Origin: Rhipicephalus microplus
Lineage: Eukaryota; Arthropoda; Arachnida; Ixodida; Ixodidae
Length of the DNA: 64,000 bases
Direction: 5' to 3'
Assembly: GCF_043290135.1 (NCBI RefSeq)
Contig: NC_134703.1
Coordinates: 110,563,505-110,627,504, forward strand
The notes below the pieces were generated by a model that was not told where the DNA came from, did no database searches, and worked only from the letters and a program-made list of their open reading frames with translations. Numbering within the stretch: position 1 is the stretch's first letter; every line of letters starts with the position of its first letter. The position numbers were made by a program, and so were the translations under genes. Positions 53,896-64,000 of this stretch are shown here, one piece after another.

Positions 53896-55009
53896 CAATC
53901 TGCTCCGTTTTTATTAGCACACTCTTCCCTAGGACCAAAAGAACGTTTGAGAGATCCCAGTTATTCTGGGAATCGATGCCTTGCGAAAGAGCAGGCGAGT
54001 AGCGGCTTCGACTGCATTTCGTTTATATTGATTTGTGTCAAGCAAAGCGAGTTCGAGTGACTTTTTGTTCATTTTGTGTAGTTACAGATATACCAGTGAT
54101 ATGGGCAAGCCTAAGACACGTTGGCTACATTGACGCCTAAACGATATCTTATGGTCCGACGTAACGAACGTACCAACAATTATTAGAAAACAGGCTTTAG
54201 TCTTGTTGAAATGAACTGCAGGCTACAGAGTAATTATTCGCATATCACGAGAAGCGATTTAAACCGTATTCTTCTGAGATGTGATATGGTTGACCAGAGT
54301 TTGTCGAGTCAAAGGAGTTAATATATTATCTCACAGATGATTACAGAGGGCGCTGGCGTCGCGTTTTTATTTCTCTTCATTCTTATCTTTGAACACATTC
54401 ATTCGATCTGCTGTCACTGTATTTACACATGCCTGGCACACAAATGCAAGTCATGCCCTCGCGCATCAGACATTTATGAAAGGTGGACAAGGAGCGAAAA
54501 AGGAAGCTGCAGGATTTGACAAATAAGCTGGGCCCAACAACGGCAACCACCATTGCTTGAGACACGAACACCTGACAGCTTCTCCATGGTACTAGTACGG
54601 CCGTAAATCTGCTGATAAACATCCCCATACCACCACGATGGCAAAACAATAACAAATGAAAGAGATTTTAAAAAATTTGTGGCCTTCATCCATGACGTGC
54701 AAAGCGCTTTTTGAGCCACTTATCTCGGAGAAAATTGGTGTCACAAGAAAAATGGTACGAAGATTAGAAAGGCGCTACTAGTGGTCGCGCGTCGCACTGC
54801 ACCTGGTCCAGTAACGACACACACTCGTTAAGGGTCGTATATTTTTTACGAGTCCAAGCAGAATCACTGACGTCCAAAAACTTCACTGGCAATACTCAAA
54901 GCTGTTATGACATCGCTATGGCTTTGAGAAACAATCAAAACGTGCGCAGCATCTTTTTCTCGCATGCAAATTTTTCCTTATTATCTGGAAATACAAATTT
55001 CGGATCAGA
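53896..55009. other. unannotated intergenic stretch
   Basis: No gene or named repeat recognised. Confidence 0.45.
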
Positions 55010-55165
55010 TCAGATGAAATAACTTTATCGAGTGCCTTGCCAATTGGTGGGATAGGACAGGCGTCCACCTAGGCTTCGGCCAAGGGGAGTTGGCCCTACG
55101 TGGTTTTGTCGGCTTTCAGAACGGCCCAGTGTTGATGCTCCAGGTCTTAGCAGGGCAACACTGAT
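55010..55165 (-). mobile_element. probable LINE or SINE 3' tail, antisense
   Basis: In antisense the segment ends CACTCGATAAAGTTATTTCATC, here given as CTCGATAAAGTTATTTC, a poly(A)-signal-like end seen in tick retroelements. No coding part visible; tentative. Confidence 0.35.
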
Positions 55166-55767
55166 TATATAGCTGTTCAACCCTGAGGCTGCATTTTGAT
55201 GATTGATTATTTTGTGAGGATGATACGAATACCTCTCAAAAACCCACGAGGTTCATATCCCCATGCAAGCTTTTATTGTATATGAAAGGATAGAGAGAAT
55301 GGGAGCTAATAATATGTTGCTATCCTTCTCTGCGAGTAATTTTAAGGTATAAACGTGCGCTCGTATGTAAAACTGTGGCACATGAGACCCCATAGGAGAC
55401 AATAAGAACACGCGCAAGTTTTAACATGTTAAGCGCTCCTACTTTACAAGTTTTGCTCGCTTAGGAAAGCCTAACAAATCGTTTATATATCAGCATTTAG
55501 ACGAGCGAACGATTGAAAGGAAAATGAATTTGCGCCGCCGTAGACTCTGACCTCGTGCATACCAGACAGCTGCATTTAGGACTTCAGAAAATAGATTCCC
55601 TGCCGGCACCTCCCTGCGGGCACCATGTCTTCGTTCAGTCGTACAAACACTATTATGTCATTCAATCTCTACAATTCAAGCGTGATCTACCAATTGCCTC
55701 ATTAGCTCTCGTTTTAGTTGAGACCAAGGTGGAAAGGTGGAATGTTGGTATTCGAGGTTTAAGAAGG
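55166..55767. other. unannotated intergenic stretch
   Basis: Nothing recognised. Confidence 0.45.
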
Positions 55768-55830
55768 GTAAGAGCGCACTGAATACGAATACACAAAGAA
55801 AGGACACACACACACACACAAACACATACG

Positions 55831-55875
<45 letters not shown>

Positions 55876-55903
55876 ACACGCATACACGCACACACACGTA
55901 GGG

Positions 55904-55943
<40 letters not shown>

Positions 55944-55977
55944 TTTCATTGTGTATTCGTATTCAGTGCGCTCTTAC
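55768..55977. repeat. inverted repeat enclosing (CA)n/(TG)n
   Basis: 55768-55796 and 55949-55977 are perfect 29-bp complements (outer end GTAAGAGCGCACTGAATACG). Pairing continues inward through an AAAGGACACAC motif into CA repeats on the left and TG repeats on the right. The centre is near 55900. The whole 210 bp can form a cruciform. Confidence 0.9.
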
Positions 55978-57294
55978 CTGTCTTTAGTTGAGACGTTTGA
56001 AGGCTCAAATTGAGACCCCACCTGGAAACATCTTGGCATTTTGGAAATGTCACATTTTGGGGCAAACAAAAGAGGAAGTTGGGCATGTGCGTGTCATGTG
56101 TGGGTGCACAGGCTGTATACGTTCGCATCAAGTACACTGTGTCGTGGCCGGTCGGATATCGTTAGACTTCAGTCGGGCGTGGAAAAGCAAGACTGGCGCG
56201 TCTCCATCTCATTTGGTCCAATATCTCCCACGATCAAGAAAAAAGAGAAAATGTTTGTGTCGCCGGTCCGCGTTTCTGTTTACGCTCTATGTATGAAAGC
56301 TGTTGGAGCTCGGAAGCAACTTACTTGTTCTTTATGTATAATCACTGCAGTTAGTCTCAGTGATACCGCTTGATTAGGTCCGTAGTCAAGCTCCTGCTTC
56401 AGAGTGGTGAGAGCAGCGAACGTGGGGTATCTAGCAAGTCGATTTTTTGTTTTTGTCGTCTTTACTGCGGCAAGCCCGCCTCCTACTGCTTTCGGCCGGC
56501 ACTTATTTGATTCGTGAAAGACTGAATGCCGGATACGTGCTTTATGGAAAGATGAATTCCTGGGCCTGTTACCTTTTAGTTCATTCCACGTCATTTGCTG
56601 CTGATTTTAACAGATACGTCCTATCTTGAGGCCAAACCTCATAAACGCGAAAGTGCACGCGACAGCGACGAGCGATGCTATGAGCGACGAAAGAGGGCTT
56701 TCGCGCGACGTGTTGCGTGGTAGCTTTCGCGCGATCGCTCGGTTCACCAGATTTAGAAACCGCCGCCCATCGCCAGGAAGTGCTGTGCTCAAAGCACCGG
56801 AATAGGATGTAGATGAATGACATACTGTCGGTTCTCTTCATGGGCCGCGAAGTCGCCACCTCCTCCCACTCGCCTCTCCGCCCGAGTCACGCGTGCACAA
56901 CGAAGAAATAACGTAATGTTTATGCACGTGCACATAAAAAAAGTGCTGCAAAGCAATAATAAACACTTTCCGTTCTATTACACATCAATATGCCTTATTT
57001 TGAAATTGCATACCGCTCACTACGCGGTTTTCCTGGTACGAGTAGACGGCCTCATGCAAGCAACAGTGGAGTTCGCTCGCCGAAGCCGTTGCGTGAATGA
57101 GGTTTGCCTGCGCTAGCGACTGTTCGCGGAAGGCAATCTACGTCGCGTCGCTCGTCGCTGTCGCATGAATTGTCGCGTGTATGAGGTTTGGCCTTTATGC
57201 ATCAGCGCGATGTTCTGAAAGCACTGGACAAGTTTTTACATGATACAGATCTCGACAAAATACTATGAATCGATTGGACTTCAAGAATTTTTTT
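55978..57294. other. unannotated intergenic stretch
   Basis: No gene or named repeat recognised. 56640-57190 is somewhat richer in CpG. Confidence 0.4.
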
Positions 57295-57460
57295 TTTCTT
57301 ATTCAGCTTCCTTATGATTATCAACACCTTCTCTATGCTTTCTTTTCCACCCCCTACCCTTTTCTAAAGCTAAGTACCTGGCCGAAGATTGAGTTCAGGC
57401 TGACCTCTCAGCATTCATACCACAATAAACTTTTTCTTCTTCTCTCTGAGGTTTTAGCCG
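57295..57460 (+). mobile_element. LINE 3' UTR fragment
   Basis: A CCCCCTACCC..AAGCTAAGTACC..GAGTTCAGGCTGACC order matches the GTGTAGGGTAGCAAACC..GGTTGACC block of the I-like LINE ends, then CACAATAAAC and a TTCTTCTTCTC run. Confidence 0.5.
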
Positions 57461-59275
57461 CCGATTTAGTATATGTGGAGACATATATTTGAACAAGTGG
57501 ATTTGTATTGTGATCAAAATTGATATGTCGTATCTGTTATTATGGGCGCTGGACATGAAATGAAAGAGCACGAACGTCGAAGTGCGAGTGCCACTATGAG
57601 ACACAACAGTGAAGAATCAAGGTAGCGTCCAATTTTTTTTCTTTTCTTTCCAAACCAATACTTATCCAAACCCGATGGCGTACAGCCGCTATTACCCCGA
57701 TCAATACAATGGCAAATGGGAGTGATGTAGAGAACGGGCAGATCGAAGAGACACATTCTGTGGGCTTGCCCTCAGGCGTCCTTTCAGAATTGGAAGGTTG
57801 AAGATTATAACCAGTGTAAGGCCATACGGCGATCCCGCGATCTGGAAGACCAACTTTGGGCCATCCAGCTGATCTAAAACACCGCCAGGACCCAAAGGCT
57901 GCCGGTTACCGTTTCAGCAGAGACTTGTTCATGAAACCGATGGTCCAAATGAAGCTATTTGTCTCCCTCCCTAAGTATGTTTACTAGAGGCACACAATCT
58001 CCACCCCAGTTGCCACTTGTCAGTGCGACAGTGACTGGGAAGGTGGGTTTGGTTAGGCCACAGCTGACTTTCGAGTAAACGGTTCGAGTAAAAGTTGACT
58101 TTCGAGTAAACGCGACAAGAGTAAGGTGGACGCTGTGGAGGTCACTCCTGCCAACCGAGACGCGGTTTTCGGCCAAAGGTCACTGCCCCGAACAAGCGAT
58201 AAAAATTCTTGCCCATATATTGAGCGCACATTCAACGTTGCATGCGGACGTCCCGCTGGTATACTTACTAGGATCACTTTCTTATTGATAGCGTGCTTTA
58301 GTTCAGCTGCCTTGACAAAAACAGGTCTGCATAAGGAATCGATAGCACCAGCGAGACACCTTTTTGAAAAGTTTTTTTTTTTTGATGTCTTCAACGTTAC
58401 GTTTTCAATCTTGCCCTGTTCCCCTTATTTGCATTTTCATACGTACGTATCACATGAACAATCACATCGCGGCTTGAGGTCAATGCACGAACACGGAAAA
58501 GTGGCTGGCAAAAGTAAAGTAAAACTGGCCGCCTGGGAATTGGTCCTACACTTTTATTTTCATTGAGGCTATGAATCAAGGAGGAAAGAATCGATTTACA
58601 GGGCAGCAGGCAGGCCCATACTGCCCCGCAGGCCTGTGGCGCTCAGCTTCAGCTGTACGCGTTATTTAGTTATTTGCTTTCTTTTTGCGAGTTGAAGGCA
58701 CTATTGGAGAAAGAAGAATAACCTCTTTGCAGTAATGCCAGTGCGTTTTCTTTATTATTACGTTTATCATGCTCAGGTCTAGGCTGTGAGTGTGTTGAAG
58801 TGCTTTGTTGCACAACCATACGGTCTGCCAGCGTTTGAACGAAAGGCGAAACCGCCCTGTAATATTGCCGTAAGGTGGTTCTTTGTGCTTCTTGTAGGAA
58901 TCCCCAGCTTTCCGGTTGTTCAGTGCTTAACCTTGAGACTTTTGCCTCTGGCATTTCCTCGGACATCCGTAACCAGTTTTCACAAGATGAAACATCCGCG
59001 AATATTTTTAATTTATTTTCTCCGGCGATGCGCAAGAGACGACTACAATAAAGTAATAACATCTCATGCAAAGGTACATGAATGAGCTCATTTAAATGTA
59101 CGGATTGCATTAGCGCTCATTTACTGGAGTTGACAGACCAAGGCTAGAATTGAAGAAACTGGCAACTGTGCTGGGAACGATATTGGTAAGCTGACGGGCG
59201 CGCAAACAGGAGGCCGAGAGCGCGACACACGAACGTCGTCGTCTTCTCTCTCACTGGCACAGAGCTAGCGCAGAT

Positions 59276-59277
<2 letters not shown>
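57461..59277. other. unannotated intergenic stretch
   Basis: A 16-bp direct repeat GACTTTCGAGTAAACG lies at about 58067 and 58097. Two frames of 146 codons (58126-58566 plus, 58670-59110 minus) show no family features. Otherwise nothing recognised. Confidence 0.4.

Positions 59278-59328
<51 letters not shown>
59278..59328. repeat. (AT)n microsatellite at array edge
   Basis: Pure AT run directly abutting the 450-bp array. Confidence 0.96.
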
Positions 59329-59332
<4 letters not shown>

Positions 59333-61883
59333 TATAACAGACAGTAATGCCAAGGAATGTACAGGGGAAGCTATTAAAACCAATGGAATGTAAATAAGAA
59401 GAAAAGTGGATGAAAAAATTACCAACTGTGAGCAGGAATCGAACCTACGACCTTCGAATTACGCGTTCGATGCTCTAACCACTGAGCTATCACAGCGGCC
59501 CTCCCTCCATCCACTTTTTTGGGTTTATCTGTGAATTTAGAAGTAGGAGTGACAGTCAGCGCCATCTATAAGCCAAACAACGAGTGTGAAACACTCTTAT
59601 GCGCATGTTTGGCGCCACGTAGCACGTGAACTTATTATGAGCGGGCAGCTGAATAATTGTCCCTCTTTTACAACCTAAACACACCAAGTCTGCCAGTACG
59701 AGACCCTCGTTCAATGAAATAAGGGAAAGAAGTGTATACCTAAGGGCTCGTTTTTCCGTGTTTTAACACAATATTAATGAGATATAACAGACAGTAATGC
59801 CAAGGAATGTACAGGGGAAGCTATTAAAACCAATGGAATGTAAATAAGAAGAAAAGTGGATGAAAAATTTACCAACTGTGAGCAGGAATCGAACCTACGA
59901 CCTTCGAATTACGCGTTCGATGCTCTAACCACTGAGCTATCAGTGGTTAGAGCATCCTTTTCTTCTTATTTACATTGGTTTTAATAGCTTCCCCTGTACA
60001 TTCCTTGGCATTACTGTCTGTTATATCTCATTATTATTGTGTTAAAACACGGAAAAACGAGCCCTTAGGTATACACTTCTTTCCCTTATTTCATTGAACG
60101 AGGGTCTCGTACTGGCAGACTTGGTGTGTTTAGGTTGTATAAGAGGGACAATTATTCAGCTGCCCGCTCATAATAAGTTCACGTGCTACGTGGCGCCAAA
60201 CATGCGCATAAGAGTGTTTCACACTCGTTGTTTGGCTTATAGATGGCGCTGACTGTCACTCCTACTTCTAAATTCACAGATAAACCGAAAAAAGTGGATG
60301 GAGGGAGGGCCGCTGTGATAGCTCAGTGGTTAGAGCATCGAACGCGTAATTCGAAGGTCGTAGGTTCGATTCCTGCTCACAGTTGGTAATTTCTTCATCC
60401 ACTTTTCTTCTTATTTACATTCCATTGGTTTTAATAGCTTCCCCTGTACATTCCTTGGCATTACTGTCTGTTATATCTCATTAATATTGTGTTAAAACAC
60501 GGAAAAACGAGCCCTTAGGTATACACTTCTTTCCCTTATTTCATTGAACGAGGGTCTCGTACTGGCAGACTTGGTGTGTTTAGGTTGTATAAGAGGGACA
60601 ATTATTCAGCTGCCCGCTCATAATAAGTTCACGTGCTACGTGGCGCCAAACATGCGCATAAGAGTGTTTCACACTCGTTGTTTGGCTTATAGATGGCGCT
60701 GACTGTCACTCCTACTTCTAAATTCACAGATAAACCCAAAAAAGTGGATGGAGGGAGGGCCGCTGTGATAGCTCAGTGGTTAGAGCATCGAACGCGTAAT
60801 TCGAAGGTCGTAGGTTCGATTCCTGCTCACAGTTGGTAATTTTTTCATCCACTTTTCTTCCTATTTACATTCCATTGATTTTAATAGCTTCCCCTGTACA
60901 TTCCTTGGCATTACTGTCTGTTATATCTCATTAATATTGTGTTAAAACACGGAAAAACGAGCCCTTAGGTATACACTTCTTTCCCTTATTTCATTGAACG
61001 AGGGTCTCGTACTGGCAGACTTGGTGTGTTTAGGTTGTATAAGAGGGACAATTATTCAGCTGCCCGCTCATAATAAGTTCACGTGCTACGTGGCGCCAAA
61101 CATGCGCATAAGAGTGTTTCACACTCGTTGTTTGGCTTATAGCTGGCGCTGACTGTCACTCCTACTTCTAAATTCACAGATAAACCCAAAAAAGTGGATG
61201 GAGGGAGGGCCGCTGTGATAGCTCAGTGGTTAGAGCATCGAACGCGTAATTCGAAGGTCGTAGGTTCGATTCCTGCTCACAGTTGGTAATTTTTTCATCC
61301 ACTTTTCTTCTTATTTACATTCCATTGGTTTTAATAGCTTCCCCTGTACATTCCTTGGCATTACTGTCTGTTATATCTCATTAATATTGTGTTAAAACAC
61401 GGAAAAACGAGCCCTTAGGTATACACTTCTTTCCCTTATTTCATTGAACGAGGGTCTCGTACTGGCAGACTTGGTGTGTTTAGGTTGTATAAGAGGGACA
61501 ATTATTCAGCTGCCCGCTCATAATAAGTTTACGTGCTACGTGGCGCCAAAAATGCGCATAAGAGTGTTTCACACTCGTTGTTTGGCTTATAGCTGGCGCT
61601 GACTGTCACTCCTACTTCTAAATTCACAGATAAACCCAAAAAACTGGATGGAGGGAGGGCCGCTGTGATAGCTCAGTGGTTAGAGCATCGAACGCGTAAT
61701 TCGAAGGTCGTAGGTTCGATTCCTGCTCACAGTTGGTAATTTTTTCATCCACTTTTCTTCTTATTTACATTCCATTGGTTTTATTAGCTTCCCCTGTACA
61801 TTCCTTGGCATTACTGTCTGTTATATCTCATTAATATTGTGTTAAAACACGGAAAAACGAGCCCTTAGGTATACACTTCTTTC

Positions 61884-61885
<2 letters not shown>
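59329..61885. repeat. 450-bp tandem array with tRNA-like units and inversion
   Basis: Minus-oriented units start at 59329 and 59779 (exactly 450 bp). At 59919-59956 the sequence folds back, and plus-oriented units run with tRNA-like blocks starting CGCTGTGATA at 60311, 60761, 61211 and 61661, again exactly 450 bp apart. Units differ at only a few positions (for example ATAGATGGCGC versus ATAGCTGGCGC). The tRNA-like part (60313-60382 and equivalents, 59426-59495 on minus) has a 6-bp acceptor stem, D-stem GCTC/GAGC, a perfect 5-bp anticodon stem TCGAA/TTCGA and B box GGTTCGATTCC. The anticodon position reads CGT (Thr) but base 33 is G instead of U. Confidence 0.92.
59919..59956. repeat. hairpin at the array inversion point
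   Basis: Perfect 16-bp arms GATGCTCTAACCACTG (59919-59934) and complement (59941-59956) around AGCTAT. The arms are the D-arm side of the tRNA-like block, read in both directions; about 100 bases of the unit are lost on the plus side. Confidence 0.93.

Positions 61886-61927
<42 letters not shown>
61886..61927. repeat. (AT)n microsatellite
   Basis: AT run that interrupts the last plus unit after CTTCTTTCCC. Confidence 0.95.
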
Positions 61928-61930
<3 letters not shown>

Positions 61931-62133
61931 ACGTGTTATTCGAAGGTCGTGGGTTCGATTCCTGCTCACAGCTGGTAGTTTTTTCATCCACTTTTCTTTC
62001 TTCTTTCTTCTTATTTACATTCCATTGGCTCTAACAACTTCCCCTGTACATTCCTTGGCATTACTGTCTGTTATATCTCATTATTATTGTGTTAAACCAC
62101 GGAAATACGAGCCCTTAGGTATACACTTCTCTC

Positions 62134-62138
<5 letters not shown>
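61928..62138 (+). repeat. partial, diverged 450-bp unit
   Basis: Starts inside the tRNA-like block (CGAACGTGTTATTCGAAGG) and runs to the GCCCTTAGGTATACACTTCT end. It is more diverged than the array units and lies between two (AT)n runs. Confidence 0.85.
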
Positions 62139-62191
<53 letters not shown>

Positions 62192-62214
62192 GAATATGTG
62201 TGTGTGTGTGTGTC
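62139..62214. repeat. (AT)n and (GT)n microsatellite
   Basis: AT run to about 62186, then a short GT run at 62198-62212. Confidence 0.93.
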
Positions 62215-63480
62215 ACAGTTTCACTCTACTTTATGTTACTCAATTTGCGTACATAGTAGCATGTCACACGCAATAAATAAATGAACAACAAATAATACTA
62301 TTATGCATTCGTTTTTTGCAAGCAAAATTGTCGTGAGAAGCACGCCAGAGAAAAGATCGAGAAGGAGCAGCACAATCTTGTATTTTTACTCTAGATTGCT
62401 GGAAGAAATCTGGAGCCATTCGCAGTACCATAACGACCGGACAGATCGTTGCCCTAATATGGGCGCCCACAGTTCACTAGAAAATCAAAAAAACGACGCC
62501 CGAAGAAGTAACACCAATATCCCATTCGACACCACATCTGTTCAGTACAAAGAATGGATAATGTTATTTTCTATTTTTTTACTTAATTTGTGTCACGTGT
62601 GTAAGATGGCGTTAAAGAAAAGGGGGTTTTCGTGATAAAGAGTTAAGGAGGACTCCACTTTGTTTGTCGTCTTTTTGTTGTTGTGCTATTGAAGCAGTCA
62701 TGAAAAGAAGGACTTGGCAAGTAGGCTAGCCGCAACCTTAGCACTCTGTCAATTTATTCCTTTCTTACCTTGGCAGCATAATGAGCGAGTGCATGGGAGC
62801 AGTATCGCTAATGTTCCCCGTGACTGATCGCTGTGGTAGTCTTATACGGCACTATTGATCTTTACTTGGGGAAGAGGAATCACGACTATATAATAGTGGG
62901 ATCATGCAAATGCCTATTGTGTGCGTGGTTGTTTGCTTTTTCTACTCAGACTAAGGTTTCCGAGGCTCCAGAAAATAGCACGACAGATGACAGAAGGCAG
63001 GGGGAATTGATATATTTGAATATGTAGTGAATTTATTCTGTTCTGAAGCTGTATTGTCTTGCGCTTCATACTATTCCTAACAATCCAAAGCCCACGTGCT
63101 CCGAACGGTGAGTAACAAGTTGAATAGGATAGAATTCAGCGAAATGAATTCTGGCAGTTAAAGTTCTTGTGCGGTTTAACATTTCAGCTATGCTTTGTAC
63201 AGGCGTTGTTGTGGATGCTAGACAACCGAACGCTGTTTGCAAAACACACGACTGCAGCTTTCCTGTTAACGAAGTTTATTGACTGGATGTTGGTTGTTTT
63301 TAGTGACCTGGTGCGACGTACTGCTGGAGGTCTCCTGTAAAAGTGGTGGTACTGTGATGTTATGTTTGAGGTAATGATTCACCCCAGAAAGAATGACACA
63401 ACACTCAAATGAACAAGCACGCGTAGAACTTCCTTACACACGTGAATGACTTGAAAGAGTAGACGAAAAGAGTTAAATAT
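62215..63480. other. unannotated intergenic stretch
   Basis: No gene or named repeat recognised. Confidence 0.45.
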
Positions 63481-64000
63481 TCCGTGTGCTTAGCGCGAGA
63501 GTCAAAACACTCTCGTACTGTTTCGAGTGGACGACGAGGTAGTCGACGAGGTCACCGAGTCAAAGTCGTCGGGCGTTCGATGCCATAACTTGGTGAGCAA
63601 CGTGGTCGCATAGAGGCGCGGTGCTTGATCCCGCAGTTACGAGCCTATGGGAACTGCTCAACGAAAACGTACTCGGCCCCGCGTGCACATGGCCAAACCC
63701 TGAGTGTGTCCGTCAGCACAAAGCGGCAAGGCTTGTCCCGGCCTCGTGCCCGGTCCCTGGCTCGATCTTCTTCTCGCTCTGGAACAAGTGAGAGCTCTTA
63801 TATTACGCCGAAGCGACAGGAAGTGGGTCTGCTGGTTCTCCCATGAGCTGGACGCCTAGCGAAGGAGACAGCCCTGGAATTTTCCTGACGCCAGCGCGCA
63901 GCTCAGGCACTACCATGATCTCTCGAGCCACCACATGCACCAGATCACCGTCCTCCCCATTACTGTACAAAACATGCGCGATTCACCCCGACATGGCGCA
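63481..64000 (+). other. possible retroelement leader and partial frame at window edge
   Basis: 63497-63516 is a small hairpin (CGAGAGT..ACTCTCG). ACTTGGTGAGCAACGTGG at about 63588 resembles the primer-binding region of some arthropod LTR retrotransposons (TTGGTGACC..ACGTGG). Two serine/arginine/proline-rich frames follow: 63625-63846, and one open from about 63788 to the window end (MSWTPSEGDSPG from 63843). Could be a broken gag start or nothing; no LTR partner lies inside the window. Confidence 0.2.

Noticed and set aside
58670..59110. 146-codon frame on the minus strand, and 58126-58566 on the plus strand
   Set aside because: No recognised motifs, no second copy, no splice or promoter context. 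Frames of this size are expected by chance in 64 kb of six-frame sequence.
59426..59495. Functional tRNA-Thr(CGT) gene
   Set aside because: The fold is good but base 33 is not U, the seventh acceptor position mispairs, and the block repeats within a 450-bp unit with variable copies; a tRNA-derived repeat fits better.

Overview
The window looks like nuclear DNA of a hard tick (Ixodidae, probably metastriate). The main reasons are several copies of a tRNA-headed SINE resembling the tick Ruka family, many fragments of an I-like LINE whose coding ends match the tick type, very long GATA/GACA and AT microsatellites, low gene density and an intron-containing gene pair. This assignment rests on recall of repeat families, not on a search. 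No bacterial, viral or organellar genes are visible.

Layout. 1-7 kb: an inverted pair of a tRNA-headed repeat, then an element built of ~145-bp core repeats plus a (GATA)n tract, with an RTE retrotransposon fragment nested in it. 7-9 kb: strong hairpins and palindromes. 9.7-12.8 kb: a SINE, a 446-bp element with three perfect heat-shock elements, a TATA box, an initiator and a splice donor, then a second core-repeat element. 14.5-19 kb: a long but dead I-like LINE (gag-like ORF1, endonuclease, reverse transcriptase). 20-32 kb: SINEs, microsatellites, a CpG-rich block, a 230-bp tandem duplication and a minisatellite. 31.4-34.5 kb: an old copy of a tRNA-like tandem repeat, a fold-back hairpin, a third core-repeat element and a LINE end.

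36.5-50.9 kb holds the only convincing protein genes. They are two tandem, two-exon paralogues of a leucine-rich-repeat-like protein (577 and 576 aa) with identical splice phase. They lie in a segmental duplication of about 9 kb. The second copy has since been interrupted by a SINE, which was itself interrupted, and by a LINE fragment. The two genes are probably a local expansion; their function is not known from sequence.

50.9-64 kb: more SINE and LINE remnants, a second copy of the first repeat family, a CA/TG cruciform-type inverted repeat, and a striking array of near-identical 450-bp units (59.3-61.9 kb). Each unit carries a tRNA-like sequence, and the array flips orientation at a perfect 16-bp hairpin.

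Overall this is a repeat-dominated intergenic landscape. The most unusual items are the heat-shock-type portable promoter element, the inverted 450-bp tRNA-like array with an older inverted relative 28 kb away, the core-repeat/microsatellite elements, and a LINE-tail/tRNA-half insertion inside a SINE.
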